51,375 nucleotides of DNA from Cohnella lupini (lineage in GTDB: Bacteria; Bacillota; Bacilli; Paenibacillales; Paenibacillaceae). The position numbers and the translations under genes are program-made. Positions within the stretch are counted from its first letter, which is position 1. Every line of letters begins with the position of its first letter. Under the pieces are notes generated by a model. It was not told where the DNA came from and did no database searches. It saw only the letters and a list, made by a program, of their open reading frames with translations. The stretch lies in contig NZ_QRDY01000027.1 of the NCBI RefSeq assembly GCF_003386205.1, positions 1-51,375 on the forward strand, given 5' to 3'. Shown here piece by piece: positions 8,094 through 15,276 of the stretch.

Positions 8094-9197
8094 GTGTTAA
8101 CCTCTGCTATTCTGCCGCGCCGTGTCTGGTTGTTGATCGGTTACGCCGTCGCTGCGGCCGCTTTGTTCTCGGCTCCGCTCTATTTGAGCGATTTCCGTCT
8201 GAATCTTCTGGCCAAGTGTCTGGCCTTTGCCATAGTGGCGCTCGGATTGGATCTTCTCTGGGGCTATACGGGCATCTTGAGCTTAGGTCACGGGGTTTTC
8301 TTCGGATTGGGAGCTTACGCGATGGCAATGCATCTGAAGCTCGTATCTAGCGGATCTCGGCTTCCCGACTTCATGGATTGGATGGGTTTGACGAAGCTTC
8401 CGTGGTTCTGGGAGCCGTTCAAGAGCTTCGCGTTCGCCGCTCTCATGGGGATAATCATTCCGGCCGTACTGGCGCTGGTGCTCGGATTCTTTACCTTCCG
8501 GAACCGAATTCGAGGCGTATACTTCACGATCCTCACGCAGGCGCTGGTCATTATTACGGTAACGTTGTTCGTGGGTCAGCAGGCTTATACGGGCGGAACG
8601 AACGGACTGACGGGTTATACGAAAATGTTCGGTTATAGCCTGAAATCCGATACCGCCAAGACGATGGTTTACTTGGTAACGGTAGTTGCCCTCCTATTGT
8701 CGTTCCTGTTGTGCAGATATTTGGTGAAAAGCCGTTTCGGCAAAGTGCTTAGGGCGATCCGTGACGGAGAAAACCGCACGAGGTTCCTTGGGTACGATCC
8801 TTCGAGTTACCAAATGGCCGCTTTTGCCGTATCCGCAGGGTTGGCTGGGTTGGCAGGCATGCTGTTCGTCCTTCACGTAGGCATTGTTTCCCCGACGATG
8901 ATGGCGATCGTGCCTTCTATCGAGATGGTATTGCTCGTCGCGATCGGAGGGCGAGGAACGTTGATCGGAGCCGTTATCGGGGCCGTCATCATGACGCAAG
9001 CGAAGAGCGAGCTTAGCGCGTCGTATCCCGACTTTTGGTTGTTTTTCCTGGGCGCGTTGTTCATCGTCGTCACTGTGTTCTTACCGGGCGGGATTGTCGG
9101 CTTGATCCGTCAGTTGCGCCAAAAGTTAACGAGGAGGCGGAATGAGAATGATATCAACCTCAATTCTATCGTGCCAGAAAGTAACGGTGTCGTTTGA
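8094..9197 (+). CDS. urtC: Urea ABC transporter permease UrtC
   Basis: The second channel subunit, LivM/UrtC family, 367 residues from the chosen start. I take GTG 8094 because AAGGAAGAAGG lies upstream at good distance and the protein then starts just before the first helix. The in-frame ATG at 7965 would overlap urtB by 95 bp and add a non-hydrophobic leader; GTG 8085 is a possible alternative. Family segments include LNLLAKCLAFAIVALGLDLL, WGYTGILSLGHGVFFGLGAY and GENRTRFLGYD. The C-terminal tail is charged and cytoplasmic. Confidence 0.92.
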   Translation: MLTSAILPRRVWLLIGYAVAAAALFSAPLYLSDFRLNLLAKCLAFAIVALGLDLLWGYTGILSLGHGVFFGLGAYAMAMHLKLVSSGSRLPDFMDWMGLTKLPWFWEPFKSFAFAALMGIIIPAVLALVLGFFTFRNRIRGVYFTILTQALVIITVTLFVGQQAYTGGTNGLTGYTKMFGYSLKSDTAKTMVYLVTVVALLLSFLLCRYLVKSRFGKVLRAIRDGENRTRFLGYDPSSYQMAAFAVSAGLAGLAGMLFVLHVGIVSPTMMAIVPSIEMVLLVAIGGRGTLIGAVIGAVIMTQAKSELSASYPDFWLFFLGALFIVVTVFLPGGIVGLIRQLRQKLTRRRNENDINLNSIVPESNGVV

Positions 9198-9936
9198 CGG
9201 ATTCAAAGCGGTGCAGGAGATGAGCTTGGAGCTTGCGGCCGGCGAGCTGCGGTTTCTTATCGGGCCTAACGGCGCGGGGAAAACGACGATGCTGGATGCC
9301 ATATGCGGCAAAGTGAAGCCGGCGACGGGAAGCGTATCGTTCCATGGCCGCCAAGGCACTGTGGACGTAACGAAGCGCAAGGAGCATGAGATCGCTCAGC
9401 TCGGTATCGGTCGAAAATTCCAAACTCCGTCGATCTTCACGGGGCTGACGGTAGAGGAAAATCTCGAGATCGCGATGTCCCAGAACCGCGGCGTATGGGC
9501 GACTTTGCGGGCAACCATGCAGAAGCGCGACCAAGAACGAATCGATGCGGAGCTGGAGCTGATCGGATTGGGCGACAAGAAGCAACTGCGCGCGGGCCTC
9601 TTATCACATGGCGAGAAGCAATGGCTTGAGATCGGCATGATGCTGCTGCAAGAGCCGGAAATTCTGTTGTTGGATGAACCGGTAGCGGGAATGACGGATA
9701 AGGAAACGGACAAAACCGGGGAGCTTCTGCAGCAAATCGTGTTGAAGCGCACGGTGGTCGTCGTGGAGCACGATATGGAGTTCGTTCGCAACTTCGCTAG
9801 CAAGGTAACCGTCATGCACGAAGGCAAGCTGCTGAAGGAAGGCTCCATGGACGAAGTGCAAAGGGACGATCGGGTGGCGGAAGTGTACCTCGGCAAAAAA
9901 AGGCGGGATTACGATGTTGTCAGTTCAACGGCTTGA
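9142..9936 (+). CDS. urtD: Urea ABC transporter ATP-binding protein UrtD
   Basis: A 264-residue cytoplasmic ATPase of the LivG/UrtD type. Walker A is GPNGAGKTT near residue 44, the Q-loop region is around GRKFQTPSIF, and Walker B is LLLDEPVAGMT. The signature reads LSHGEKQWLEIGM in place of LSGG; this SHGEKQ form is characteristic of UrtD and supports urea over amino acids as the cargo. GAGGAGG sits four bases before ATG 9142 and ten before an alternative ATG at 9148. The gene overlaps urtC by 56 bp. Confidence 0.93.
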   Translation: MRMISTSILSCQKVTVSFDGFKAVQEMSLELAAGELRFLIGPNGAGKTTMLDAICGKVKPATGSVSFHGRQGTVDVTKRKEHEIAQLGIGRKFQTPSIFTGLTVEENLEIAMSQNRGVWATLRATMQKRDQERIDAELELIGLGDKKQLRAGLLSHGEKQWLEIGMMLLQEPEILLLDEPVAGMTDKETDKTGELLQQIVLKRTVVVVEHDMEFVRNFASKVTVMHEGKLLKEGSMDEVQRDDRVAEVYLGKKRRDYDVVSSTA

Positions 9937-10621
9937 AGCGGGTTATGGAGAGAGCGTGATTCTGCGGGACGTATCGCTGACTGTCGAGCCTGGCCAGGTT
10001 GTCTGTCTTATGGGGCGTAACGGCGTAGGCAAGTCAACGCTCGTGAAGAGCATCATGGGGTTATTGAAGGCAAGGAAGGGCTCCGTGTCCTTCAAGGGAA
10101 AAGACGTAACGAAGCGGGCGCCGGGTGAGAGGGCGAAGAGCGGAATCGGCTACGTCCCTCAAGGACGCGAAATCTTCTCGCAATTATCGGTTTACGAGAA
10201 TCTGCGAATCGGGCTCGAGGCTAATCCGGATTCCGCCAAACGCAAGAGCAAGGTCATCCCTCGGGAAGCGATCGAGAAGTTTCCGATTCTGCCTACGTTC
10301 TACAAGCGTCGCGGCGGCGACTTGAGCGGAGGGCAGCAGCAGCAGCTTGCCTTCGCGCGGGCTTTGATCTCCGATCCGGAGCTGCTCGTGCTCGATGAGC
10401 CGACGGAGGGCATTCAGCCGTCTATCGTCGACGATATTCAAGACGTTATTCGGTCTATCCGGGATGAAGGGAAAACGGCTATCCTCCTCGTGGAGCAAAG
10501 CTTAGAATTCGTGCGAAGCGTAGGAGACCGATTTTATATCATGGAGAAAGGCACGATCGCGTGGGAAGGCGGGCGAGAGGATCTGGACGATCCGGCCGTC
10601 ATGAAGCTTCTTACTATCTAA
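9914..10621 (+). CDS. urtE: Urea ABC transporter ATP-binding protein UrtE
   Basis: A 235-residue ATPase partner of UrtD, LivF/UrtE type. Walker A is GRNGVGKST near residue 33, followed by GIGYVPQGREIF, signature LSGGQQQQLAFARAL and Walker B LLVLDEPTEGIQPSI. It overlaps urtD by 23 bp and completes a full A-B-C-D-E set, so the transporter should be functional on sequence grounds. No terminator is evident after the stop; the next promoter region begins at once. Confidence 0.93.
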   Translation: MLSVQRLEAGYGESVILRDVSLTVEPGQVVCLMGRNGVGKSTLVKSIMGLLKARKGSVSFKGKDVTKRAPGERAKSGIGYVPQGREIFSQLSVYENLRIGLEANPDSAKRKSKVIPREAIEKFPILPTFYKRRGGDLSGGQQQQLAFARALISDPELLVLDEPTEGIQPSIVDDIQDVIRSIRDEGKTAILLVEQSLEFVRSVGDRFYIMEKGTIAWEGGREDLDDPAVMKLLTI

Positions 10622-10638
10622 TGTAATAATATCTAACA
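10622..10638. promoter_or_regulatory. GlnR/TnrA box, upstream (activator-position) site
   Basis: TGTAATAATATCTAACA is a perfect TGTNA-N7-TNACA match, six bases before the -35 hexamer and centred about 51 bp before the predicted start. TnrA-activated B. subtilis promoters have sites at about this position. Activation in nitrogen limitation is inferred. Confidence 0.8.
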
Positions 10639-10644
10639 TAAATA

Positions 10645-10674
10645 TTGACGAATCAACGCTGTCGTTGGTAGAAT
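10645..10674 (+). promoter_or_regulatory. Promoter of the guanidine-riboswitch ABC operon
   Basis: TTGACG (10645-10650), an 18-bp spacer and TAGAAT (10669-10674). Both hexamers are off-consensus, as expected for an activator-dependent promoter. The cbiM promoter has the same two hexamers, the same spacing and the same TTGG before the -10. Confidence 0.75.
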
Positions 10675-10690
10675 GTAAACAAAGTTGACA
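10674..10690. promoter_or_regulatory. GlnR/TnrA box overlapping the transcription start
   Basis: TGTAAACAAAGTTGACA is a perfect match centred at about +1, 52 bp from the upstream box. Binding here would block transcription, giving an activator site plus a repressor site. This resembles the reported GlnR control of Paenibacillus nif genes. Confidence 0.7.
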
Positions 10691-10774
10691 ATTGCATAAA
10701 GGTTCCTCTTGGCTTTGAACGTTCGCTCGTCGTTTCCGAAGACGCCGACAACCGTTTATCCTCGTAAGGAACGA

Positions 10775-10895
10775 AAAAGTCGTCTAGGGTTCCGTTGCCG
10801 CAAGGTCAAGCTGGTCCAAGAGATGGCGTATGGCATGGGGCGTTCTGCGAAGAACGGTCAGCCATATCACACGGAAGGACAAAAGCCTGGGAGAA
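10775..10895 (+). ncRNA. Guanidine-I riboswitch (ykkC RNA, subtype 1)
   Basis: Conserved ykkC blocks appear in order: CTAGGGTTCCG (from 10784), CTGGTCCAAGAG (from 10811), then ACACGG-AA-GGACAAAAGCC followed by TGGGAGA (10869-10894). The 3' end of the aptamer overlaps the 5' arm of an intrinsic terminator, so guanidine binding should prevent termination and switch the operon on. The remaining leader (10691-10774) shows no recognised element. A reading frame across this region is not a gene. Confidence 0.9.
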
Positions 10896-10919
10896 CCTCT
10901 CTCCCGGGCTTTTGTTATT
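10880..10919 (+). terminator. Riboswitch-controlled intrinsic terminator
   Basis: Thirteen base pairs with one G-U (AAAAGCCTGGGAG with CTCCCGGGCTTTT) around a 7-base loop, then TTGTTATTTT. The left arm is shared with the conserved aptamer end, giving mutually exclusive folds. Confidence 0.85.
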
Positions 10920-10973
10920 TTCAAGACTCGTTTTCATTGCTTTGCAAGCTAAATATAAAGGAGTGGGATCTGA

Positions 10974-11999
10974 ATGAACCAAAGTTTGAGACGTCCTCGT
11001 AACATGCTGTTCATCGTGTTGTCCATCTTGCTTGTCGTTGCTTGCGTTCTATCCGCGTGCGGAAACAAGGAAAAGTCCGCCGGAGGCTCGGATGATCCGA
11101 TCTCCATCGCGCTCAGTCCTTGGCCGGGCTGGTTTTTCTGGTACTTGGTCGAAGAGAAAGGCTTCTTCGAGAAGCATGGCGTCAACGTTAAGCTCGAATG
11201 GTTCCCCGTATATAGCGATTCCTTGCAGGCGCTTGCCACGGGCAAAGTAGACGCGAACAGTCAGACGTTATCCGATACGTTGCCGGCAGCTTCTAAGGGG
11301 ATCAAGCTGAAGGCCGTTCTGGTCAACGACAACTCCGACGGAGGCGACGCGATCGTCAGCAAGCCGGACATCGCTAGCGTCAAGGATTTAAAGGGCAAAA
11401 CCGTTGCGACGGAGCTCGGCACAGTAGATCATTTGTTGTTGTTGACCGCTCTGGAGCAGAACGGATTAAGCGAGAGCGACGTCAAATACGTGAATATGAC
11501 GGTTAATGATGCAGGTCCGGCGTTCATTGCCGGCAACACGGACGCATCCGTCCTGTGGGAGCCGTTCCAGACGAAAGCGGTCAAGGAAGGCAAAGGCAAA
11601 GTATTATTTTCCTCGAAAGAAACGCCAGGTCTCATTCCCGATTTGCTCGTGTTCCGTCAAAGCGTCGTAGAAGAGCGCGGAGAAGAAGTACAGAAGATTA
11701 TCGACGCGTGGTTCGACGCATTGGAGTATTTCAAGGCTAACGAAGCCGAATCTATCGAGATCATGGCTAAGAAAGCCGAGACGACGCCGGAAGATTTCAA
11801 GCTCGGGTTGGAGAGCATTAAGCTGTTCAGCGAAGAGGATAACGTCAATGCGTTCGAGAAGCGGGACGAACTCTCGTCGCTTTCGTTCACCGGCAACAAA
11901 ACGGCGGAGTTCCTTAAGAAATTGGATATGATCAGCGATATACCGGATGTAGACGCCTTGCTGGAGCCGAAGTTCGTTCAAAAAGCAGCGGGAGAGTGA
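10974..11999 (+). CDS. NitT/TauT-family ABC transporter substrate-binding lipoprotein, probably for guanidine
   Basis: A 341-residue receptor of the SsuA/TauA/NrtA-like fold. The lipobox is VLSAC with cysteine 29. The mature protein opens with SPWPGWFFWYLVEEKGFFEK and contains ALATGKVDANSQTLSD and DLKGKTVATELGTVDHLLL, as in receptors found beside urea/guanidine carboxylase genes. Family membership alone does not give the ligand. The guanidine-I riboswitch and the urea and nickel transporters next door make guanidine the best guess; urea derivatives or other nitrogen compounds remain possible. AAAGGAGTGG precedes the ATG. Confidence 0.85.
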   Translation: MNQSLRRPRNMLFIVLSILLVVACVLSACGNKEKSAGGSDDPISIALSPWPGWFFWYLVEEKGFFEKHGVNVKLEWFPVYSDSLQALATGKVDANSQTLSDTLPAASKGIKLKAVLVNDNSDGGDAIVSKPDIASVKDLKGKTVATELGTVDHLLLLTALEQNGLSESDVKYVNMTVNDAGPAFIAGNTDASVLWEPFQTKAVKEGKGKVLFSSKETPGLIPDLLVFRQSVVEERGEEVQKIIDAWFDALEYFKANEAESIEIMAKKAETTPEDFKLGLESIKLFSEEDNVNAFEKRDELSSLSFTGNKTAEFLKKLDMISDIPDVDALLEPKFVQKAAGE

Positions 12000-12005
12000 T
12001 GGCTC

Positions 12006-12860
12006 ATGAGTAAGTCGATGTGGACTTTGGAACTTCCGACAGCGGCGGCGAAGGCACAGGCAGTCGGAACGAAGGCTAGAAAAAGGCATGCCATGCAGAT
12101 TTTCGAGGATATCCCGAAGCGCGGCTTCGGGATTACCGCTACCGTTTCATTTCTCGTCATGCTCGCGATATGGTCTATTCTCAGCTACGGTCAGCTCGTG
12201 AATCCGATTTTCCTGCCAACACCGGACAAGGTGCTTGTCAGCTTAATAGATCAGCTTAGCACGAGTCTATATTGGCATCATATCGGGATTAGTATTTTCC
12301 GGGTTTCTTCCGGGTTCGTGCTGGCATGTATCTTGGCCATTCCCATCGGCTTGTTCGCGGGTACCTACCGATACGCGGAAGCGTTCGTCGAACCGCCGAT
12401 GGAGTTCATCCGCTACATGCCGGCGGTCGCCTTTATTCCATTGATTATGGTTTGGGCAGGTATCGGCGAGTGGGCGAAGATCTTGCTTATTTTTACCGGG
12501 TGTTTCTTCCAGCTCGTATTGATGGTAGCGGCGGACACCCGGCTTGTGTCCAAGGACCTCGTGCAAGCATCCTTCACTTTGGGAGCAAGCCGGTGGCAGG
12601 CTATTCAAACCGTTATTATTCCCGCGGTGCAGCCAAGATTGTTGAACACGCTCAGACTGATGTTAGGGTGGGCTTGGACTTACCTTTTGGTGGCGGAGCT
12701 AGTTGCCGCAAACAGCGGACTCGGTTATGCGATTATGAAGGCGCAGAGATTCTTGAATACGGAACAGATCTTCGTCGGGATTATCGTCATCGGGCTGCTC
12801 GGACTGATCAGCGACCGGATCTTCGCTTTCCTGAACCGTCGGTTGTATCCCTGGGCTTAG
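12006..12860 (+). CDS. NitT/TauT-family ABC transporter permease
   Basis: A 284-residue inner-membrane subunit of the SsuC/TauC type with about six helices after a polar N-terminus of some 45 residues. The segment YMPAVAFIPLIMVWAGIGEWAKILLI, read in two parts, is the cytoplasmic loop that docks on the ATPase, and TLGASRWQAIQTVIIPAVQP is typical of the family. It starts six bases after the receptor gene stops, with GGGAGAG as ribosome site inside that gene's end. It belongs to the same operon as the receptor and the ATPase. Confidence 0.9.
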   Translation: MSKSMWTLELPTAAAKAQAVGTKARKRHAMQIFEDIPKRGFGITATVSFLVMLAIWSILSYGQLVNPIFLPTPDKVLVSLIDQLSTSLYWHHIGISIFRVSSGFVLACILAIPIGLFAGTYRYAEAFVEPPMEFIRYMPAVAFIPLIMVWAGIGEWAKILLIFTGCFFQLVLMVAADTRLVSKDLVQASFTLGASRWQAIQTVIIPAVQPRLLNTLRLMLGWAWTYLLVAELVAANSGLGYAIMKAQRFLNTEQIFVGIIVIGLLGLISDRIFAFLNRRLYPWA

Positions 12861-12884
12861 ATCGAACCGAAGGAGGGCATTGGC

Positions 12885-13697
12885 ATGAATGAAGCGACGA
12901 GTGAAGCAATGAAAGAAGTAACGAAGACATCGGCGGTCGGGGCGATTTCCATCCGCGGGATCGGTAAGACGTTCAAGACGGGTAAAACAACTTTCCGCGC
13001 GTTGGAAAACATAGATTTGGAAGTCGGGGCTAACGAGTTCGTCACGATTCTAGGGCCTTCCGGTTGCGGCAAATCGACTTTGTTGCGGATCGTAGCCGGG
13101 TTGGAAGAGTCGAACGAAGGCGTCGCGGACGTGGATGGCGACACGATCGTCGGACCGGGAGCGGATCGTGGCATGGTGTTCCAGGGATATACGCTATTCC
13201 CTTGGCTGACCGTGCGGCAGAATATCGAGTACGGACCCAAGCTTAAGGGAGTCTCGATACTGGAACGCCGGGCGATCTCCAATCGTTATCTAAGAATCAC
13301 CCGACTGGAAGAATTCGCAAGCCGGTTCCCTAAGCAGCTATCCGGCGGGATGAAGCAGCGGGTGGCTATCGCGAGAGCGCTGGCCAACGGGCCTAAAGTC
13401 CTGCTTTTAGACGAACCTTTCGGCGCTCTCGACGCCCAGACGAAGCTGGAGATGCAGGAGGCGCTTCTCGACGTGTGGGAGAAGGAGAAAACGACTGTCC
13501 TGTTCATCACGCACGATATCGACGAGGCGATTTTCCTCTCCCAACGAATCGTCGTAATGGCCGCCGGTCCGGGTAGAATATTGAAAGAGTTCCCGGTTAC
13601 GTTACCCGCCGAACGTACCCCTGAGGTTCGGGAGCATCCCGAATTCCTGAAGCTGAGGCGTGAGCTTGCGGGTCTATTGAGGCATAAGGAACTATAA
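12885..13697 (+). CDS. NitT/TauT-family ABC transporter ATP-binding protein
   Basis: A 270-residue ATPase of the SsuB/TauB type. Walker A is GPSGCGKST near residue 63, Q-loop VFQGYTLFPWLTV, signature LSGGMKQRVAIARAL, Walker B LLLDEPFGALD and switch histidine in FITHDIDEA. GGAGGG lies eight bases before ATG 12885. It completes a receptor-permease-ATPase set. No intrinsic terminator is seen after the stop; the next 110 bp contain only the palindrome CCACATGTGG before the repeat array begins. Confidence 0.92.
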   Translation: MNEATSEAMKEVTKTSAVGAISIRGIGKTFKTGKTTFRALENIDLEVGANEFVTILGPSGCGKSTLLRIVAGLEESNEGVADVDGDTIVGPGADRGMVFQGYTLFPWLTVRQNIEYGPKLKGVSILERRAISNRYLRITRLEEFASRFPKQLSGGMKQRVAIARALANGPKVLLLDEPFGALDAQTKLEMQEALLDVWEKEKTTVLFITHDIDEAIFLSQRIVVMAAGPGRILKEFPVTLPAERTPEVREHPEFLKLRRELAGLLRHKEL

Positions 13698-13809
13698 TGG
13701 ATGGAAATTTGGTTATCCCGTTCGCTCAGGCGCTGTCATTAGATTTATCCACATGTGGACTAGTTCCGTAGTTGTAGGGATCGGTGCGTGCAGCTAGCTA
13801 CGAAAAAAT

Positions 13810-14020
13810 AAATAAGCGCGCGAGGCAGTACTAATTGCTCAAAAATCGCTCGACGATAGGAAATAAGTGTGCCACGCGGTATTATTTGCTCAAAAGTTGC
13901 TCCTCTGCGGGAAATAAGCGTGCCGCACGGTACTATTTACTCAAAAGTCACTCCACAGAGGGAAATAAGCGTGTCTTGCGGTACTATTTTCCCGAAATCG
14001 AGCGCGCGAGGAGAAATGGG
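13810..14020. repeat. Tandem array of 51-bp intergenic repeats (four units plus a partial)
   Basis: The motif AAATAAG starts at 13810, 13861, 13912 and 13963, and AAATGGG follows at 14014, giving an exact 51-bp period. Each unit has a hairpin-forming core: GAAATA at one end, CGTGC-C-GCACG inside in the best copy, and TACTATTT at the other end. Because 51 is divisible by three, reading frames stay open across the array and produce 17-residue repeats, but no ribosome site or coding signature supports a gene. The rest of the 570-bp gap holds the cbiM promoter and leader. Confidence 0.85.
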
Positions 14021-14039
14021 TTACCGATCAGAAGATGAA

Positions 14040-14056
14040 TGTAATCATACCTGACA
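14040..14056. promoter_or_regulatory. GlnR/TnrA box upstream of cbiM
   Basis: TGTAATCATACCTGACA is a perfect TGTNA-N7-TNACA match six bases before the -35, centred about 51 bp before the predicted start. The geometry is identical to the upstream box of the riboswitch operon. Confidence 0.8.
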
Positions 14057-14062
14057 TTTGTA

Positions 14063-14092
14063 TTGACGGTATCGAAGCGGGGTTGGTAGAAT
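14063..14092 (+). promoter_or_regulatory. Promoter of the nickel/cobalt ECF transporter operon
   Basis: TTGACG, an 18-bp spacer and TAGAAT, with TTGG before the -10, the same arrangement as the promoter at 10645. The inverted repeat CGGGGTT/AACCCCG flanks the -10 (about 14079-14111) and could bind a further regulator. Confidence 0.75.
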
Positions 14093-14129
14093 AACTACAA
14101 ACAAACCCCGGTTAATCAGTCAATATTTG

Positions 14130-14200
14130 ATAGTCGAGACACCATTGCTAGTCATCATACTTGTTCATTTATGGAGCACCGACGTCTGGGCCCATCGCTC
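14130..14200 (+). promoter_or_regulatory. Leader RNA of cbiM, possible attenuator or unrecognised riboswitch
   Basis: TCGAG near 14135 can pair with CTCGA near 14199, closing a domain of about 70 bases directly before an intrinsic terminator. A GGGCCC element inside the domain could compete with the CCCGGG of the terminator. I could not match it to cobalamin, NiCo, guanidine-I/II/III, purine or fluoride riboswitch consensus as I remember them. Confidence 0.4.
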
Positions 14201-14202
14201 GA

Positions 14203-14236
14203 TAAACCCGGGAAAGTTCTTTTTCCTGGGTTTTTG
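14203..14236 (+). terminator. Intrinsic terminator in the cbiM leader
   Basis: AAACCCGGGAAA pairs with TTTCCTGGGTTT (one G-U) around a short loop and is followed by T residues. It lies between the promoter and the ribosome site of cbiM, so transcription must read through it. This is the mark of a regulated leader. Confidence 0.75.
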
Positions 14237-14266
14237 CATTCTATTAGAATAAAGGGGACAATGAGG

Positions 14267-14923
14267 ATGCACATACCAGATGGTTTCTTGGACGTGAAAT
14301 CATGCATAACGACGGGAGTGTTAGGGGTCGGTACGGTAGCGTATAGCCTAAGAAGGACGAAGGTGTCCTTGGCGAGGCCCGAGGTTCCTAAGATCGCGCT
14401 TATAGGAGCCTTTATTTTCGCGGCGCAGATGTTGAACTTCCCTATTGCCGGAGCGACGTCCGGTCATTTTCTCGGAGGAGCGATGGCTTCCATCTTGTTC
14501 GGACCGGCAGTTGCCGTGGTCATTATGTCGGCCGTGCTCATTATTCAGGCCTTGATCTTCCAAGACGGGGGATTAACCGTTCTAGGCGCCAATATCGTTT
14601 GCACGGGTGTAATCGGATCCTACGTAGGTTACGGTGTGTACCGTGCCGGAATAGTCCTGTTACGCGGTAGAGCAACCAAAGTCGTGAGCTTCGCAGCGGC
14701 CTGGTGTTCGATCGTAGCCGCATCTTGCGGAGTCGCGTTGTTGCTGGCATGGTCAGGCACGTTTCCGCTTGGAGTGGCTTTGAAGACGATGGCGGGATGG
14801 CATAGCCTTATCGGAATCGGAGAAGGGCTTATAACGGCCATGGTGGTGGCGTACCTGATGGAACGCAACGTTGCATTCGAGAACCTTCCGTCCAGCTCGA
14901 AAAAGGGGGCATCCGCGACATGA
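14267..14923 (+). CDS. cbiM: ECF transporter metal-binding component CbiM/NikM (nickel likely)
   Basis: A 218-residue membrane protein that selects the metal ion in an energy-coupling-factor transporter. I choose ATG 14267, nine bases after AAAGGGG, over ATG 14261 and ATG 14171, because the protein then begins MHIPDGFL, the invariant CbiM/NikM start. In this family the free amine of Met1 and His2 help bind the metal. With this start the histidine of TSGHFLGG falls at residue 67, the position of a further ligand in the known NikM structure. Cobalt and nickel members are hard to separate by sequence; the urea/guanidine setting favours nickel. It overlaps the PDGLE gene by four bases. Confidence 0.9.
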   Translation: MHIPDGFLDVKSCITTGVLGVGTVAYSLRRTKVSLARPEVPKIALIGAFIFAAQMLNFPIAGATSGHFLGGAMASILFGPAVAVVIMSAVLIIQALIFQDGGLTVLGANIVCTGVIGSYVGYGVYRAGIVLLRGRATKVVSFAAAWCSIVAASCGVALLLAWSGTFPLGVALKTMAGWHSLIGIGEGLITAMVVAYLMERNVAFENLPSSSKKGASAT

Positions 14924-15276
14924 GTCAACAACAACCGGTCGAAGTCGTTACGAACAAGAAGCGCAGGTGGCTTGTCATGGCCATCGTTACGGTGGTTGCG
15001 GCGGGAGTGATCTCCTATTTCGCGTCCCCGCATCCGGATGGGCTAGAGAGAGTCGCGGAAAACCACGGCTTCATCGATCAAGCCAAGACCCCATCTTGGA
15101 CCGCCTGGATTCCGGATTATGAGGTCCCGGGCATAAAGTCCCCCATCTTGAAGGTCGGTCTGGCGGGCGTTATCGGAGTTGCGGCTTTATTCGGAGTTCT
15201 ATATGCTTTAACAAGGCCGCTCGCGCGGCGCAGGGAGGCAGACAATCATGGCAAAGGCGATCATCACCCTTCATGA
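14920..15276 (+). CDS. PDGLE-domain protein, NikN-type subunit of the metal ECF transporter
   Basis: A 118-residue protein with two membrane helices (about residues 17-34 and 77-97). The extracytoplasmic loop carries SPHPDGLERVAENHGF, the PDGLE motif of small CbiN/NikN-like partners of CbiM. The His-rich C-terminus (NHGKGDHHPS) is cytoplasmic by topology and might bind metal. Its start overlaps the cbiM stop (ATGA) and its end overlaps the next gene by 29 bp, implying tight coupling. Confidence 0.85.
   Translation: MSQQQPVEVVTNKKRRWLVMAIVTVVAAGVISYFASPHPDGLERVAENHGFIDQAKTPSWTAWIPDYEVPGIKSPILKVGLAGVIGVAALFGVLYALTRPLARRREADNHGKGDHHPS

Noticed and set aside
10709..11002. A 97-residue frame before the NitT/TauT receptor gene
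   Set aside because: It runs through the guanidine-I riboswitch and its terminator; those RNA elements explain the conservation.
13835..14054. Two overlapping frames encoding 17-residue repeats
   Set aside because: They arise only because the 51-bp unit is a multiple of three. No start signal, and the region merges into a promoter.
14099..14266. Cobalamin, NiCo or guanidine riboswitch in the cbiM leader
   Set aside because: Conserved blocks of these classes, as I know them, are absent; only a generic attenuator-like layout is supported.
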